A DNA stretch of 64,000 bases, taken from Rhodanobacter denitrificans. GTDB lineage: Bacteria > Pseudomonadota > Gammaproteobacteria > Xanthomonadales > Rhodanobacteraceae. Both the position numbers and the translations under genes were made by a program. Shown here piece after piece: positions 34,930-44,173 of this stretch. Below the pieces are notes generated by a model. That model had not been told where the DNA came from. It searched no databases and worked only from the letters and a program-made list of their open reading frames with translations. The DNA lies in NCBI GenBank assembly GCA_003241385.1, contig QFPO01000005.1, positions 248,001 to 312,000 of the forward strand, written 5' to 3'. The number at the start of each line of letters is the position of its first letter. Within the stretch, counting starts at the first letter, position 1.

Positions 34930-36716
34930 GAAGTCTCCTTGCTGCTGTCGGCCTCGAACAGACGCTCGAGGTCGTCGCGGGCTTCGCGTGCGGTCTGCAT
35001 CACGGCCGCTTCGTCGTCGTAGACCAGGTGCTGGGCGCGCAGCAGGTTCTCGTCGTGCTCGCGGAACAGCGCGATGCGCCGCTCGGCCTGCTCCTCGGGC
35101 ATGCCGAGCGAGGCGAGCACGTCGCGCGACAGCACCAGGCTGGAATGGAAGGTTTCGCGCACCACCTCGACGCCGAGGTCCATCAGGCGGTACACGTGCT
35201 GGCGGTTGCGCGCACGCGCGAACACGCGCACGTGCGGATACATGCGCTTGACCAGGCGCGCGGTGCGGATGTTGGCCTCCGGGTCGTCGGTGGCGACGAC
35301 GAAGACCTCGGCCTTGTCGATCTGCACCGCGCGCAGCAGGTCGGCGCGGGTCGGGTCGCCGTAGAAGATCGGCGATCCGAACCGGCGCGAGAACTCGACC
35401 TGCTCGATCGAGTGTTCGATCGCCGTGAACGGGATGTGGTTGGCGCGCAGCACGCGTGCGACGATCTGGCCGACGCGGCCGAAGCCGGCGATCACGACGC
35501 GCGGCTGCTGTACGTCGAGCGGCTCGAACGCCGGCTGTCGCGGCGCGTCGTCGTCGTCGATCCAGCGCGCGCGCGCCGACACCAGCAGCGGCGTCAGCGC
35601 CATCGACAGCGTGACCACGACGATCAGCAGATCGCGCTGCGCCGCCGTGATCAGGCCGTTGGCGGCCTCCAGCGTGAAGACCACGAACGCGAACTCGCCG
35701 CCCTGGCACAGCACCGCGGCGAGCGCGGCGGCCTGCGTATTGCCCAGGCCGCCCGGCCAGCGCGCCAAGCCGAACAGCAGCACAGCCTTGACGACGATCA
35801 GGATCGCCAGCAGCGCGAACACCGTGACGGGCTGGCCGGTCACGACCTGGAGGTCGGCCGACATGCCGACGCTGATGAAGAACAGGCCGAGCAGCAGGCC
35901 CTTGAACGGGTCGATCTGCGCTTCGATCTCGTGGCGGTATTCCGAATCGGCCAGCAGCACGCCGGCCAGGAACGCGCCCATCGACATCGACATGCCGGCC
36001 GCTTCCATGATCCAGGCCGTGCCCATCACGACCAGCAGCGCGCTGGCCGTGAACACCTCGGGGATCCGCGTGGCCGCGGTCGCGCGGAACAGCGGCCGCA
36101 GCAGATAGCGGCCGCCGACGACGACGGCGGCGATCACCAGCACGATGCGCACGACGTCGACGACGTCGTCGACCAGGCCGCTGCTCGGCGCGATCTTCTT
36201 GGCCGCCAGCACCGGGATCAGCGCCAGGATCGGGATCGCGGCGACGTCCTGGAACAGCAGGATCGAGAAGCCGAGCCGGCCGTGCTCGCTGTTGAGCTCC
36301 TTGCGCTCGGCCAGGACCTGCAGCGCGATCGCCGTCGACGACAGCGCCAGGCCGAGGCCGACGATCAGCGCCGGCTTCCAGCGCAGACCGAACATCACCG
36401 CGATGCCGCCGAGGGCCAGCGCGGTCAGCAGCAGCTGCAGACTGCCCATGCCGAACACCTGCCGGCGCATCACCCATAGCCGCTGCGGCGAGAGCTCCAG
36501 GCCGATCACGAACAGCATCAGGACGATGCCGAGCTCGGAGATCTCGGCGATCGTGTCGTTCTCGCCGAGCAGGCCCAGGCCGTCGGGCCCGATCAGTACG
36601 CCGGCGGCCAAGTAACCGACGACGGCGCCGAGCCGCCAGCGCCGCGCCAGCGGCACGGCGATCACCGCGACCAGCAGCAGGACGACGGCGTATTGCAGGA
36701 ACGGATGGGACGACAC
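34926..36716 (-). CDS. KefB/KefC-type cation:proton antiporter (CPA2 family)
   Basis: 596 residues. About 12-13 membrane segments fill residues 5-385, with the family signatures GYLAAGVLIGPDGLGL and LSSTAIALQVLAE. A TrkA-N (RCK) nucleotide-binding domain begins near 405 (VVIAGFGRVGQIVARVL) and reaches ~525, followed by a charged helical tail rich in Glu and Arg. Such proteins exchange K+ for H+ and are gated by glutathione adducts or nucleotides. It is the first gene of a three-gene overlapping set with the DprE1/DprE2-like pair, which is an unusual combination. Confidence 0.92.
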   Translation of the reverse strand: MSSHPFLQYAVVLLLVAVIAVPLARRWRLGAVVGYLAAGVLIGPDGLGLLGENDTIAEISELGIVLMLFVIGLELSPQRLWVMRRQVFGMGSLQLLLTALALGGIAVMFGLRWKPALIVGLGLALSSTAIALQVLAERKELNSEHGRLGFSILLFQDVAAIPILALIPVLAAKKIAPSSGLVDDVVDVVRIVLVIAAVVVGGRYLLRPLFRATAATRIPEVFTASALLVVMGTAWIMEAAGMSMSMGAFLAGVLLADSEYRHEIEAQIDPFKGLLLGLFFISVGMSADLQVVTGQPVTVFALLAILIVVKAVLLFGLARWPGGLGNTQAAALAAVLCQGGEFAFVVFTLEAANGLITAAQRDLLIVVVTLSMALTPLLVSARARWIDDDDAPRQPAFEPLDVQQPRVVIAGFGRVGQIVARVLRANHIPFTAIEHSIEQVEFSRRFGSPIFYGDPTRADLLRAVQIDKAEVFVVATDDPEANIRTARLVKRMYPHVRVFARARNRQHVYRLMDLGVEVVRETFHSSLVLSRDVLASLGMPEEQAERRIALFREHDENLLRAQHLVYDDEAAVMQTAREARDDLERLFEADSSKETS

Positions 36717-37083
36717 GCGGGCTCCAGCGGTGGCTCCGGCTCCTGACGCCGCCGGTGCTCGGGGCGGCGCGGGCGCTCGACTTCAGGGGGCGTCGGGACG
36801 GGCGTGTCCGGCCGCCGGTCCGATCGAGCGGCACGGCCGCAGCCTGTACCTCCCTCGCAACCGCCGGCCGTTCGCGCGGCCGACGATCGGGCGCCCGTCC
36901 CTGGGGTCCGCAGCGCGGATGCATCCGCCCGGCCTGGTCTTTCGAGGCCACCGCGCGTCGGGCCGCGATTATTGCATGGGGGTCGGTTGGCTTACGGACA
37001 GAATCCTGAACGATCGTGACTTTTCTCAGGCGCTGAGACGGGGCCGGATCAGGCTGGACGTCCACGTTGGAGGGCTCACCGTC
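36717..37083. other. Intergenic region with no supported gene
   Basis: 367 bases upstream of the antiporter operon and of a small plus-strand gene. The middle (36990-37080) is less GC-rich and may hold promoters for either side. Open frames run through, but they are not protein-like. Confidence 0.4.
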
Positions 37084-37560
37084 ATGCTGCTCGCACCGTT
37101 GTCGCTACCGCCGGCCGTCGCGCCGGCCCGCTCCGCCCCGGGTGTCGCGTCGTCTCCGGGCTTCGCCCCTTCGCGCCATCGAGCGGCGCGCATCGTCACG
37201 TCGCCGGCGCCTGCCGCAGCGGTCGCACCGCCCCGATCGGACGCCGCACGCCGTCGCAGTCTGCTGCTGTGGGCGCTGGCCGGCCTGCTCGTCGTGATGC
37301 TGGTGCCGGCCGCGCGGCCCGGTCCGCTGCTCGGCTGGTCGCTGCCGTTCTGGCTGGTGCTGGCGCCGCTGCTCAATCTCGCCTGGCTGACACGGCGCCA
37401 GTGGCCGGTCGCGCTGCGTGCGCATGTCCGCCGGGCCGCAGCGCGGCGCCGGCCCGGCGCGCGCCGGCTGCCGGCGCGCCGTGCGCAGGTTCAGGGCGCG
37501 CTGCGCAGCAGGCGCGCGCGATCGGCGGCGGTGAGCGCCGACAGGTCGAGCAACTCGTAA
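37084..37560 (+). CDS. Possible small two-helix membrane protein
   Basis: 158 residues if started at ATG 37084. The central part looks like a genuine protein: two hydrophobic segments (RSLLLWALAGLLVVMLVP and LGWSLPFWLVLAPLLNLAWL, ~59-100) with flanking arginines, after a low-complexity Ala/Pro/Ser N-terminus. The last ~70 bases overlap the 3' end of the convergent membrane-protein gene, so the true end or start could differ. No family recognised. Confidence 0.5.
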   Translation: MLLAPLSLPPAVAPARSAPGVASSPGFAPSRHRAARIVTSPAPAAAVAPPRSDAARRRSLLLWALAGLLVVMLVPAARPGPLLGWSLPFWLVLAPLLNLAWLTRRQWPVALRAHVRRAAARRRPGARRLPARRAQVQGALRSRRARSAAVSADRSSNS

Positions 37561-39725
37561 CGGCGGTCGACGACGCGGCGCACGCCCGGCGTGCGCCGGA
37601 CTTCCTCGCACAACGCGACGAACGCGTCCGGCGTCCACGGCGGCTTGCGGCCGGCGTCCGGCAGCGGCGCGATCAGATACTCGATGCGCTGGCGGTCGAC
37701 GAAGCGGCGCAGGCCGGCGTCGGTCGCGACGTAGTCCGAATGCGAGAAGCTGATCGTCGCCACGTCCTCGAAGCGGGCCGGCAGCCAGTTCATCGCCTGG
37801 CTCTCGACCGCGCCGATCACGCGCGGCGTCCCGTCCGCTTCGCGCAGATAGGCCGCAATGCCGGTCAGACCGGCCCATTCCAGCTCTCGGTTGCGCGCCC
37901 TGCGCAGATCGCGCCAGGACTGGCCGAACTCGAGGTCAAAGGCGCGCGTGCCGGGCGTCCACGCGCCGCTGACGAAGCTGTAGCCGGCCTGGAACGTCGC
38001 CAAAACCGGCAGGCAGGCCAGCGCGACCGCGAACGCGCGCGGTGCGGACACCAGTCGACCGAACACGGCGCCGCCGGCCAGGATCGTCGCCGGCAGCAGC
38101 GCGTACAGAAAGTAGTTGCCGTCGCCGCCGCGCACCAGATAGCGGTTGCCGAGCGCGAGCGCGAGGCCGATCGCGACCAGGCCCAGCAGCGGCCACGGCG
38201 CCGGGATCTTCGGGGTGCGACGCAGGCCCAGGCCGGCGGCCGCCAGCGCGAGCAGACCCATCCAGAGCCAGGCATTGCCGGTCCAGGACACGACGACGTG
38301 CGGCATGCGCTGCGGTCGCAGCAGCCAGTCGACGATCAGCTCCGGCACCTCGCGCCAGTTCTGCGCCTGGGTCCAGGCCAGCGTGCCGGCCGGTTCGCGC
38401 AGCTCGAAGCCGAGCGCGAGCCAGAGCTTGAACAGCGGGTCCGGGCCGATCGTCGGCAGACCGGCCAGCACGAACGTCCGCGCGAGTACGAACAGCGCCG
38501 TGACGAGGACCAGTGCCAGCGCGACGATGGCCAGACGCCGCTCGGCCGCGGCCGGCGGCATCGCATCGGCCGGCGCCGAGGCGCCGCGCAGGCCGGCGAC
38601 CAGCGTCGTCAGCACCATGACGCCGGCATACGGAATCGCGGCCATCTTGATCGAGCAGGCCAGTGCGGTGGCACTGGCCATCCACAGCAGCGCGGTCCAG
38701 TGCCGCGTGCGCAGCCAGGTCAGTCCGAACAGTGCGGCGAGCAGCACGAACAGCGTCGCCGGCACGTCGGGCTTGGGGTCGGGCGCGAGATTGGCCAGCG
38801 CCGGCAGCGTCGCGATCAGGCCGAGCAGGCCGGCCTGTGCGGCCGCCGGCACCGCGACCGCCTGCATCAGCAGCCGGCAGGTCATCAGCAGCGGCACCAG
38901 CAGCAGCACGGTCACGCCGCCGATCGCGCTGCCGGAGCCGAGCGCGCTCAGCGGCAGCAGCAGCATCTCGTAGAGCTTCGGGAAGTAGTAGACCGGCGAG
39001 ACCAGGCCGAGCGGCTCGAACACCGAGTCGCCCGGCGCCAGCACGAACTCGCCACGCAGGCCGTACCACAGCGCATCGAAGCCGATCGCGTAGCGTCCGC
39101 GCACGAACAGCACCAGCAGCCAGGTCGCCAATGCCGCATAGGCGATGCGCGTGCCGCGCGGCTGTTCGCGGATGCGCTGCCAGACGTATAGGGACAGCGG
39201 CCGGTGGCCGCCGAACGCGGCCGGAATCGCCAGCAGCAGGGTCAGCCAGCGCAGCGCCTTGATCGATCCGACGCCGAGCGCCGAGGCGGTCCATGCGCAC
39301 ACGCTCCACAGCGCGAGGCCGGCGATCAGCGCGTACAGGTAGTCGATCGAGCGCGCCGGCCGCGGCAGTCCGACTGCGCGGCGCAGTGCCATGCCGAGGC
39401 CGATCACGATCTCGAACAGGATCAGATCGAGCAGCAGCGGCACGTCGGTCGCGTGGCGGCGCAGATAGAACAGCGCCGGCAGCCCGACCAGCAGCGCGAG
39501 CGCGGCGCCGCGGTTGATCGCCAGGCCGGCCGCGATCAACGCGCCGACGGCGAGGGCTTCGAGCGCGCCCTGCCAGCTCGACGGCTGGGCGACGTGCCAG
39601 AGGAACGGGCCACCGCCCCAGGTCAGGTTCCAGGCGGTGATGCCGATGCCGAGCGCGGCACCGGCGAGGGCCAGGACGATCAATGGAGCGGTGCTGCGGG
39701 CCGGTGCGGCGATCGCGTCTGACAT
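37491..39725 (-). CDS. Large polytopic membrane protein, GT-C glycosyltransferase-like
   Basis: 744 residues from ATG 39725. About a dozen or more hydrophobic segments cover residues 15-610. A large loop after the sixth to seventh segment carries the charged GRYAIGFDALWYGLRGEFVL, and a soluble C-terminal domain (~615-744) has the ATISFSHSDYVATD and DRQRIEYLIAPLPD pattern. This layout resembles lipid-linked GT-C sugar transferases and related surface-polysaccharide proteins, but I could not identify the catalytic acid with certainty. With the nearby DprE-like pair, a role in polyprenyl-phosphate sugar use is a reasonable guess. Confidence 0.75.
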   Translation of the reverse strand: MSDAIAAPARSTAPLIVLALAGAALGIGITAWNLTWGGGPFLWHVAQPSSWQGALEALAVGALIAAGLAINRGAALALLVGLPALFYLRRHATDVPLLLDLILFEIVIGLGMALRRAVGLPRPARSIDYLYALIAGLALWSVCAWTASALGVGSIKALRWLTLLLAIPAAFGGHRPLSLYVWQRIREQPRGTRIAYAALATWLLVLFVRGRYAIGFDALWYGLRGEFVLAPGDSVFEPLGLVSPVYYFPKLYEMLLLPLSALGSGSAIGGVTVLLLVPLLMTCRLLMQAVAVPAAAQAGLLGLIATLPALANLAPDPKPDVPATLFVLLAALFGLTWLRTRHWTALLWMASATALACSIKMAAIPYAGVMVLTTLVAGLRGASAPADAMPPAAAERRLAIVALALVLVTALFVLARTFVLAGLPTIGPDPLFKLWLALGFELREPAGTLAWTQAQNWREVPELIVDWLLRPQRMPHVVVSWTGNAWLWMGLLALAAAGLGLRRTPKIPAPWPLLGLVAIGLALALGNRYLVRGGDGNYFLYALLPATILAGGAVFGRLVSAPRAFAVALACLPVLATFQAGYSFVSGAWTPGTRAFDLEFGQSWRDLRRARNRELEWAGLTGIAAYLREADGTPRVIGAVESQAMNWLPARFEDVATISFSHSDYVATDAGLRRFVDRQRIEYLIAPLPDAGRKPPWTPDAFVALCEEVRRTPGVRRVVDRRYELLDLSALTAADRARLLRSAP

Positions 39726-40098
39726 CGGTCGGCCTAGCGCTTCATGCGCACGCAAAACGCGAAGTCTAGCAGGCGGTCGCGAGACGGCCTGTGAGGTAAC
39801 GGCCGGTCGCGCGCCGGATGCGCCTTGTCGGGCTCGCCTGCACGCGTCGACCGCGAACCGCCGCGGCGTCTCGCAGGCGCCGTGCGCGCCGGACCGTTCG
39901 GTCGAGATCTCGCCGGATCGAGGCGTATCCGGTCGGTGGGCGATCAGGGCGTGTTCGATCCGGGCATGCCAAGCCGAGCCGCATCGATCGTTGCGGTGTC
40001 GAGCCGCTCGGCCTGAGACCGCAGCAGAAGCCGCCCCGCCGACTGTCCCGCTGTTCGCGGAGAAGCAACGACGAGCCGGCACCGACTCGAGCGCCGCC
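39726..40098. other. Intergenic region with no supported gene
   Basis: 373 bases between two minus-strand genes. Frames on either strand are arginine-rich. No repeat or hairpin strong enough to list. Confidence 0.45.
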
Positions 40099-41583
40099 TC
40101 AGCCGTGCACGCCCAGGCGCTTGCGCTCCATGCGGCGCAGGAACTCGCTCATGATGCGCCGGTACAGGTCGTCGCCGAGATAGGCGTCCTCGACGCCGGC
40201 GTCGATCGACGGATTGTCGTTGACCTCGATCAGCGCGAGCCGGTCGCCGGCCTTCTTGATGTCGACGCCGTAGAGCCCGTCGCCGATCGGCGCGGTGGCC
40301 TTGAGCGCGAGCTTGACGACGTCGGCCGGTGCCTCGCGGATCGGCAGGGTCTGGAAGCCACCGGACTTGGCGGTGCCCTTGGCGGCGTGGTTGTAGATCT
40401 GCCAGTGGCCGCGCGACATGAAGTACTTGCAGGCGTACAGCGGCTCGCGGTTGAGCACGCCGATGCGCCAGTCGAACTCGGTGAACATGAACTCCTGCGC
40501 GAGCACCAGGGCGGTGTGCTGGAACAGCGACTCGGCCGCCTCGCGCAGGCCGCCGGGCGTCTCGACCTTGACGATGCCGCGCGAGAACGAGCCGTCCGGA
40601 ATCTTCAGCACCAGCGGGAATTCCATGCGCGTGGCCAGCTCGTCCAGGCGCTTGGACTCGTCGCGGTAGAGGATCTCGGTGCGCGGGATCGGCAGCTTGC
40701 GCGACAGCATCAGGTCGTGCAGGTAGATCTTGTTGGTGCACTTGAGGATCGAGCCCGGATCGTCGATGACGACCATGTCCTCCTTCTCCGCCTTGTTCGC
40801 GAAGCGGTAGGTGTGGTTGTCGAGCGCGGTGGTCTCGCGGATGAACAGGCCGTCGTATTCGGCCAGACGCTGGTAGTCGTTGCGGCCGATCGTGTCGACC
40901 TCGATGCCGAGCTCGCTGCCGGCCTCGACGAAGTGCTTGAGCGCGCGCTTGTTCGACGGCGGCATCGCCTCGGCCGGATCGACCAGCATCGCCAGGTCGA
41001 AGCGGAACTTGCGCCGCGCGCGCGGCTTGCGCCAGAGCTTGCGCGAGAACTTGTCGAGCGACTGCGCGAACGCGTCCTCCTGCTCGTCGGACAGCGTATG
41101 CAGGCCGGTCGGCTTGATCGCGCCGATCTGCCAGACCCGCTCGCGCTCGAACTCGATGCGCAGGATCGGGCACGGAAACGTCTCGAACAGCTGGCGCGCG
41201 AGGTCCTCCAGCGCCGGATACGAGGTCTCGCCGAAATAGACCAGGATCCCGAAGTCGGTCGTGTCGCGGCCGCCGGCCGGCAGGAACTTGCCGAGCTTGG
41301 CGTTCAGGTCCTCGATGTCCAGGCCGTACAGCGAGCGCCGGCGCAGGTCGTTGATCGTGCGCACCGACGGAATCACCTTGTGGCCGCGCGCCTCGGCCAG
41401 CAGCGAGACGTAGTAGCCGGTGCCCAGATACTTGTAGCTGCGGCACAGGTTGATGACCTGGGTGCGCTCGTCCTCGTCGCTGAGCGGCTGCTTGAGATAG
41501 TCCTGCGCGGAGACGACGTTGTCGGACGGATAGTACGAGCCCCAGTCGGAGGCTTTTTCGACGACGATCAGGAGCCGGCTCAT
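40099..41583 (-). CDS. RimK-like ATP-grasp ligase
   Basis: 494 residues from ATG 41583. The first ~215 residues are the RimK-like N-terminal domain typical of this long subfamily (MSRLLIVVEKASDWGSYYPS and YLGTGYYVSLLAEARGHKV). The ATP-grasp core follows (~225-490): LPIPRTEILY, PLVLKIPDGSFSRGIVKV as the nucleotide lysine/loop, and DIKKAGDRLALIEVNDNPSID with the metal-binding E-x-N. RimK enzymes attach glutamate or other amino acids to proteins or small acceptors. It is divergent from a GNAT gene; this pairing is conserved in many gammaproteobacteria, suggesting that one peptide-like product is made by ligation and acetylation. Confidence 0.9.
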   Translation of the reverse strand: MSRLLIVVEKASDWGSYYPSDNVVSAQDYLKQPLSDEDERTQVINLCRSYKYLGTGYYVSLLAEARGHKVIPSVRTINDLRRRSLYGLDIEDLNAKLGKFLPAGGRDTTDFGILVYFGETSYPALEDLARQLFETFPCPILRIEFERERVWQIGAIKPTGLHTLSDEQEDAFAQSLDKFSRKLWRKPRARRKFRFDLAMLVDPAEAMPPSNKRALKHFVEAGSELGIEVDTIGRNDYQRLAEYDGLFIRETTALDNHTYRFANKAEKEDMVVIDDPGSILKCTNKIYLHDLMLSRKLPIPRTEILYRDESKRLDELATRMEFPLVLKIPDGSFSRGIVKVETPGGLREAAESLFQHTALVLAQEFMFTEFDWRIGVLNREPLYACKYFMSRGHWQIYNHAAKGTAKSGGFQTLPIREAPADVVKLALKATAPIGDGLYGVDIKKAGDRLALIEVNDNPSIDAGVEDAYLGDDLYRRIMSEFLRRMERKRLGVHG

Positions 41584-41801
41584 GCGTGGAAGGGCCTTGT
41601 GGCCGGTCGCTCGGGCGGCTGCGCGGACAGGGGGAGAAGACGAAGGGTTTCGGAGCGGCGGCGAAGTCTGACACAAGCCGGCAGCGCGCGGGAGCCGGAT
41701 GCCGGCGCCTCGTTCAGTCGGCAGGCGGCGAGCTCACGAACCGGTTGCGTCGACACGGCGCTGCGCCTAGTCTGCGCGCCGTCTTCGCAGCCGATCCGCC
41801 G

Positions 41802-42275
41802 ATGTCCCTCGTGTCCTTGCGTGTCCGCCGTGCCGTCGAAGGCGATCTGCCGGCGTTGATCGACCTGGAAAACGCCAGCTTCGCCAGCGATCGGATCAGC
41901 CCGCGCCAGTGGCGCTGGCATCTGGAGAGCGACAGCGCGCGCGTGCTGGTCGCGCTGCACGAGCGGCGCCTGGTCGGGGCCTGCGTCGTGTTCTTCCGCA
42001 AGGGCAGCGATCTGGCGCGTCTGTACTCGATGGCGGTGGCCGAGGATGCGCGCGGACGCCGCGTCGGCGAACAGCTGCTTGAGGCGGCCGAGCAGGCGGC
42101 TTTGCGCAGCGGCTGCCGGCGGCTGCGCCTCGAAGTCCGGACCGGCAATCGGGCCGCGCAGCGGCTCTACGAGCGCAACGACTACCGGCGGCTGGCCGCG
42201 TTGCCGGCCTACTACGAGGACGGCGAGGACGGCTGGCGCTACGAGAAGGCGCTGTCGCGCACGCCGTCCGCCTGA
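41802..42275 (+). CDS. GNAT-family N-acetyltransferase
   Basis: 157 residues from ATG 41802; the frame is open back to 41586, but the extra residues are not protein-like. The GNAT fold is clear: N-terminal substrate part (VRRAVEGDLPALIDLENASF), strand 4 and acetyl-CoA loop (LYSMAVAEDARGRRVGEQLLEAAEQAA), and the C-terminal RLEVRTGNRAAQRLYERNDY motif. It resembles RimI-like enzymes that acetylate protein or peptide N-termini. In relatives this protein is often fused to or followed by a C39-like peptidase domain, which is absent here. Divergent from the RimK-like ligase. Confidence 0.87.
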   Translation: MSLVSLRVRRAVEGDLPALIDLENASFASDRISPRQWRWHLESDSARVLVALHERRLVGACVVFFRKGSDLARLYSMAVAEDARGRRVGEQLLEAAEQAALRSGCRRLRLEVRTGNRAAQRLYERNDYRRLAALPAYYEDGEDGWRYEKALSRTPSA

Positions 42276-42288
42276 GCGGCACGGTGCA

Positions 42289-42966
42289 TCACCAGCCGGC
42301 CTGTTCGATCCGCATGCGCGTGGTCTCGTCGGCGGGCCGCGCGATCAGGCCGCCGGCCGGCGCCAGCGTGACCAGGAAGCGGCCGCCGTCGACCATCGGC
42401 AGGTAGGCCGCGCTGCCGAAGTCGGCGTCGAGCCACGGCAGCCAGGCCGGATGACGCTGCGCGAGGTTCCACAGATCGAGCGGACCGGTGCCGCCCAGGT
42501 CGATCAGCGACGGCGGCTGCATGCGCGCCTGCGCGGCGTCGCGGTAGCGCCCGCTGAGACGATCCAGGCGGTACAGCGGTGGCGCGCCGAGCATGACCGC
42601 GCTGCCGCGCCACTTGATCACGCGCGCGTCGAGCTGCCACTGGTCGCCGGACAGCTCGGTCGTGCGCGCGCTGCCGTCCGGCAGCTCCAGGCGCACGCTG
42701 TAGCGCTGCGTGTCGAGTGCGCGCGTGACCACGTGCGCGACGACCGCTTCCTCGGTCAGGCGGTGATAGCCGAGCAGTGCCAGACCGGCCAGGCCGCCGA
42801 CCGCGCCGAGCGCCGCGAAGACGACGCTCCAGACGCCGCGCAGGCAGGCGCCGACGCGCCGGCGCTGGTGCCAGCGCCGACGTGCCGCGACGGCCTGGCC
42901 GAGGCCCGCGACGAGACATCCGGCGGCCAGCACGAACAGCGCGACGATCAGCGGCATCAGCGACAT
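42289..42966 (-). CDS. Conserved membrane protein of unknown function
   Basis: 225 residues from ATG 42966. Two membrane segments (~4-24 and ~45-65) are followed by a soluble, probably periplasmic domain (~70-225) that looks like a single globular unit (YSVRLELPDGSARTTELSGDQWQLDARVIKW). The family is widespread in Xanthomonadales and is sometimes misnamed as a multidrug efflux pump; nothing here supports transport. It is divergent from lptM, with about 108 bases between. Confidence 0.78.
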   Translation of the reverse strand: MSLMPLIVALFVLAAGCLVAGLGQAVAARRRWHQRRRVGACLRGVWSVVFAALGAVGGLAGLALLGYHRLTEEAVVAHVVTRALDTQRYSVRLELPDGSARTTELSGDQWQLDARVIKWRGSAVMLGAPPLYRLDRLSGRYRDAAQARMQPPSLIDLGGTGPLDLWNLAQRHPAWLPWLDADFGSAAYLPMVDGGRFLVTLAPAGGLIARPADETTRMRIEQAGW

Positions 42967-43074
42967 CGGCGCAGCATACCCAGTGACGGCGCGTTTGACA
43001 GCGCCGCCGGCCCGCCGGCCCGATCGGGCCGCCGCTATACTGGCGCACGTCTTCCCGCTCGCAAGGTCCGTCCC

Positions 43075-43197
43075 ATGCGCAAGTCGCGCCTGCTCGTCGT
43101 GTTGTCGATGGCGATCGTGCTGTCCGGCCTCGCCGGCTGCGGCAACAAGGGCGATCTGGTCCGTCCCGGTCAGACGCCGGCCGCGGCGACGCCGTGA
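43075..43197 (+). CDS. lptM: LPS translocon maturation chaperone LptM (small lipoprotein)
   Basis: 40 residues: a lipoprotein signal with lipobox LAGC (C22) then GNKGDLVRP, the short conserved motif of the LptM/YifL family. LptM assists oxidative maturation of the LptD-LptE complex in the outer membrane. Its stop overlaps the dapF start (GTGA), and the order lptM-dapF-DUF484-xerC is the standard gammaproteobacterial one. Confidence 0.9.
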   Translation: MRKSRLLVVLSMAIVLSGLAGCGNKGDLVRPGQTPAAATP

Positions 43198-44072
43198 GCG
43201 CGTCGGCCGCGGCACCCGGTGCGGCCCTGAGCGCCGCGCCGCGGTCGCTGGCGTTCACGAAGATGCACGGCATCGGCAACGATTTCGTCGTCGTCGACTG
43301 CCGCGCCGCGCCGCTGCCGCTCGATGCGGCCGGCATCGCCCGACTCGGCGATCGCCATCGCGGCGTCGGCTTCGACCAGTTGCTGACGATCGAGCCGGCG
43401 CGCGACGCCGGCTGCGCATTCGCGTACGGCATCTGGAACGGCGACGGCAGCCCGGCCCTGCAGTGCGGCAACGGCGTGCGCTGCGTGGCCGCCTGGCTGC
43501 ACCGCGCCGGCGCGCTGCCGGCCGGACCGCTGCGGCTGCAGGGACCGGCCGGCCCGGTCGCGGTCGAGCGCCTCGGCGACGGCCGCATCCGCGTCGATAT
43601 GGGCGAGCCGCGCTTCGCGCCGGCGGCGATTCCGCTGGCGGTCGCGGCCGAGTCCGACCTTTATGCACTGGACCTCGACGGCACGCGCGTCGCGTTCGGT
43701 GCGGTCTCGATCGGCAATCCGCATGCGGTGATCGAGGTGGCCGACGCCGCGGCCGCGGCGGTCGCGACGATCGGTCCGCGTCTGGAGCGCGACGCGGCGT
43801 TTCCGCGCCGCTGCAACGTCGGCTTCGCCGAGGTGCGCGGCCGCGACGCGATCGCGCTGCGCGTCTGGGAGCGCGGCGCCGGCGAGACGCTGGCCTGCGG
43901 CTCGGGCGCCTGCGCGGCGGTCGCCGTGCTGCATCGGCGCGGCCGCGTCGGCGACGCGGTGCGCGTGTCGCTGCCGGGCGGCGATCTGGACATCGAGTGG
44001 TCCGGCCCCGGCGCGACGCTGTGGATGACCGGGCCGGCCGCGTTCGTGTTCGACGGCGAGCTCGCGCTCTGA
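43194..44072 (+). CDS. dapF: Diaminopimelate epimerase
   Basis: 292 residues from GTG 43194, overlapping lptM by four bases. An ATG at 43263 inside the conserved FTKMHGIGNDF is too late. The two catalytic cysteines are C91 (QCGNGVRC) and C235 (ACGSGAC). It interconverts LL- and meso-diaminopimelate, the last steps toward lysine and peptidoglycan. Cytosolic; length is slightly over the family norm because of ~20 alanine-rich N-terminal residues. Confidence 0.95.
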   Translation: MSASAAAPGAALSAAPRSLAFTKMHGIGNDFVVVDCRAAPLPLDAAGIARLGDRHRGVGFDQLLTIEPARDAGCAFAYGIWNGDGSPALQCGNGVRCVAAWLHRAGALPAGPLRLQGPAGPVAVERLGDGRIRVDMGEPRFAPAAIPLAVAAESDLYALDLDGTRVAFGAVSIGNPHAVIEVADAAAAAVATIGPRLERDAAFPRRCNVGFAEVRGRDAIALRVWERGAGETLACGSGACAAVAVLHRRGRVGDAVRVSLPGGDLDIEWSGPGATLWMTGPAAFVFDGELAL

Positions 44073-44173
44073 GCGCCGCGATGCGTGCCGGACCGGATCG
44101 ACGCACGCGCGGCCGCGTTTGTATCGCGACCGTCCGCTTCGGGTAACCTGCCGCAAACGACGAGGAACACGCC

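Noticed and set aside
34930..37065. Long in-frame extension upstream of the FAD oxidase
   Set aside because: Antiporter shadow in another frame; the oxidase starts at 34929 with an ATGA overlap.
39726..40082. N-terminal extension of the GT-C-like membrane protein
   Set aside because: Arg/Ser-rich and lacks membrane segments; the protein begins naturally at 39725.
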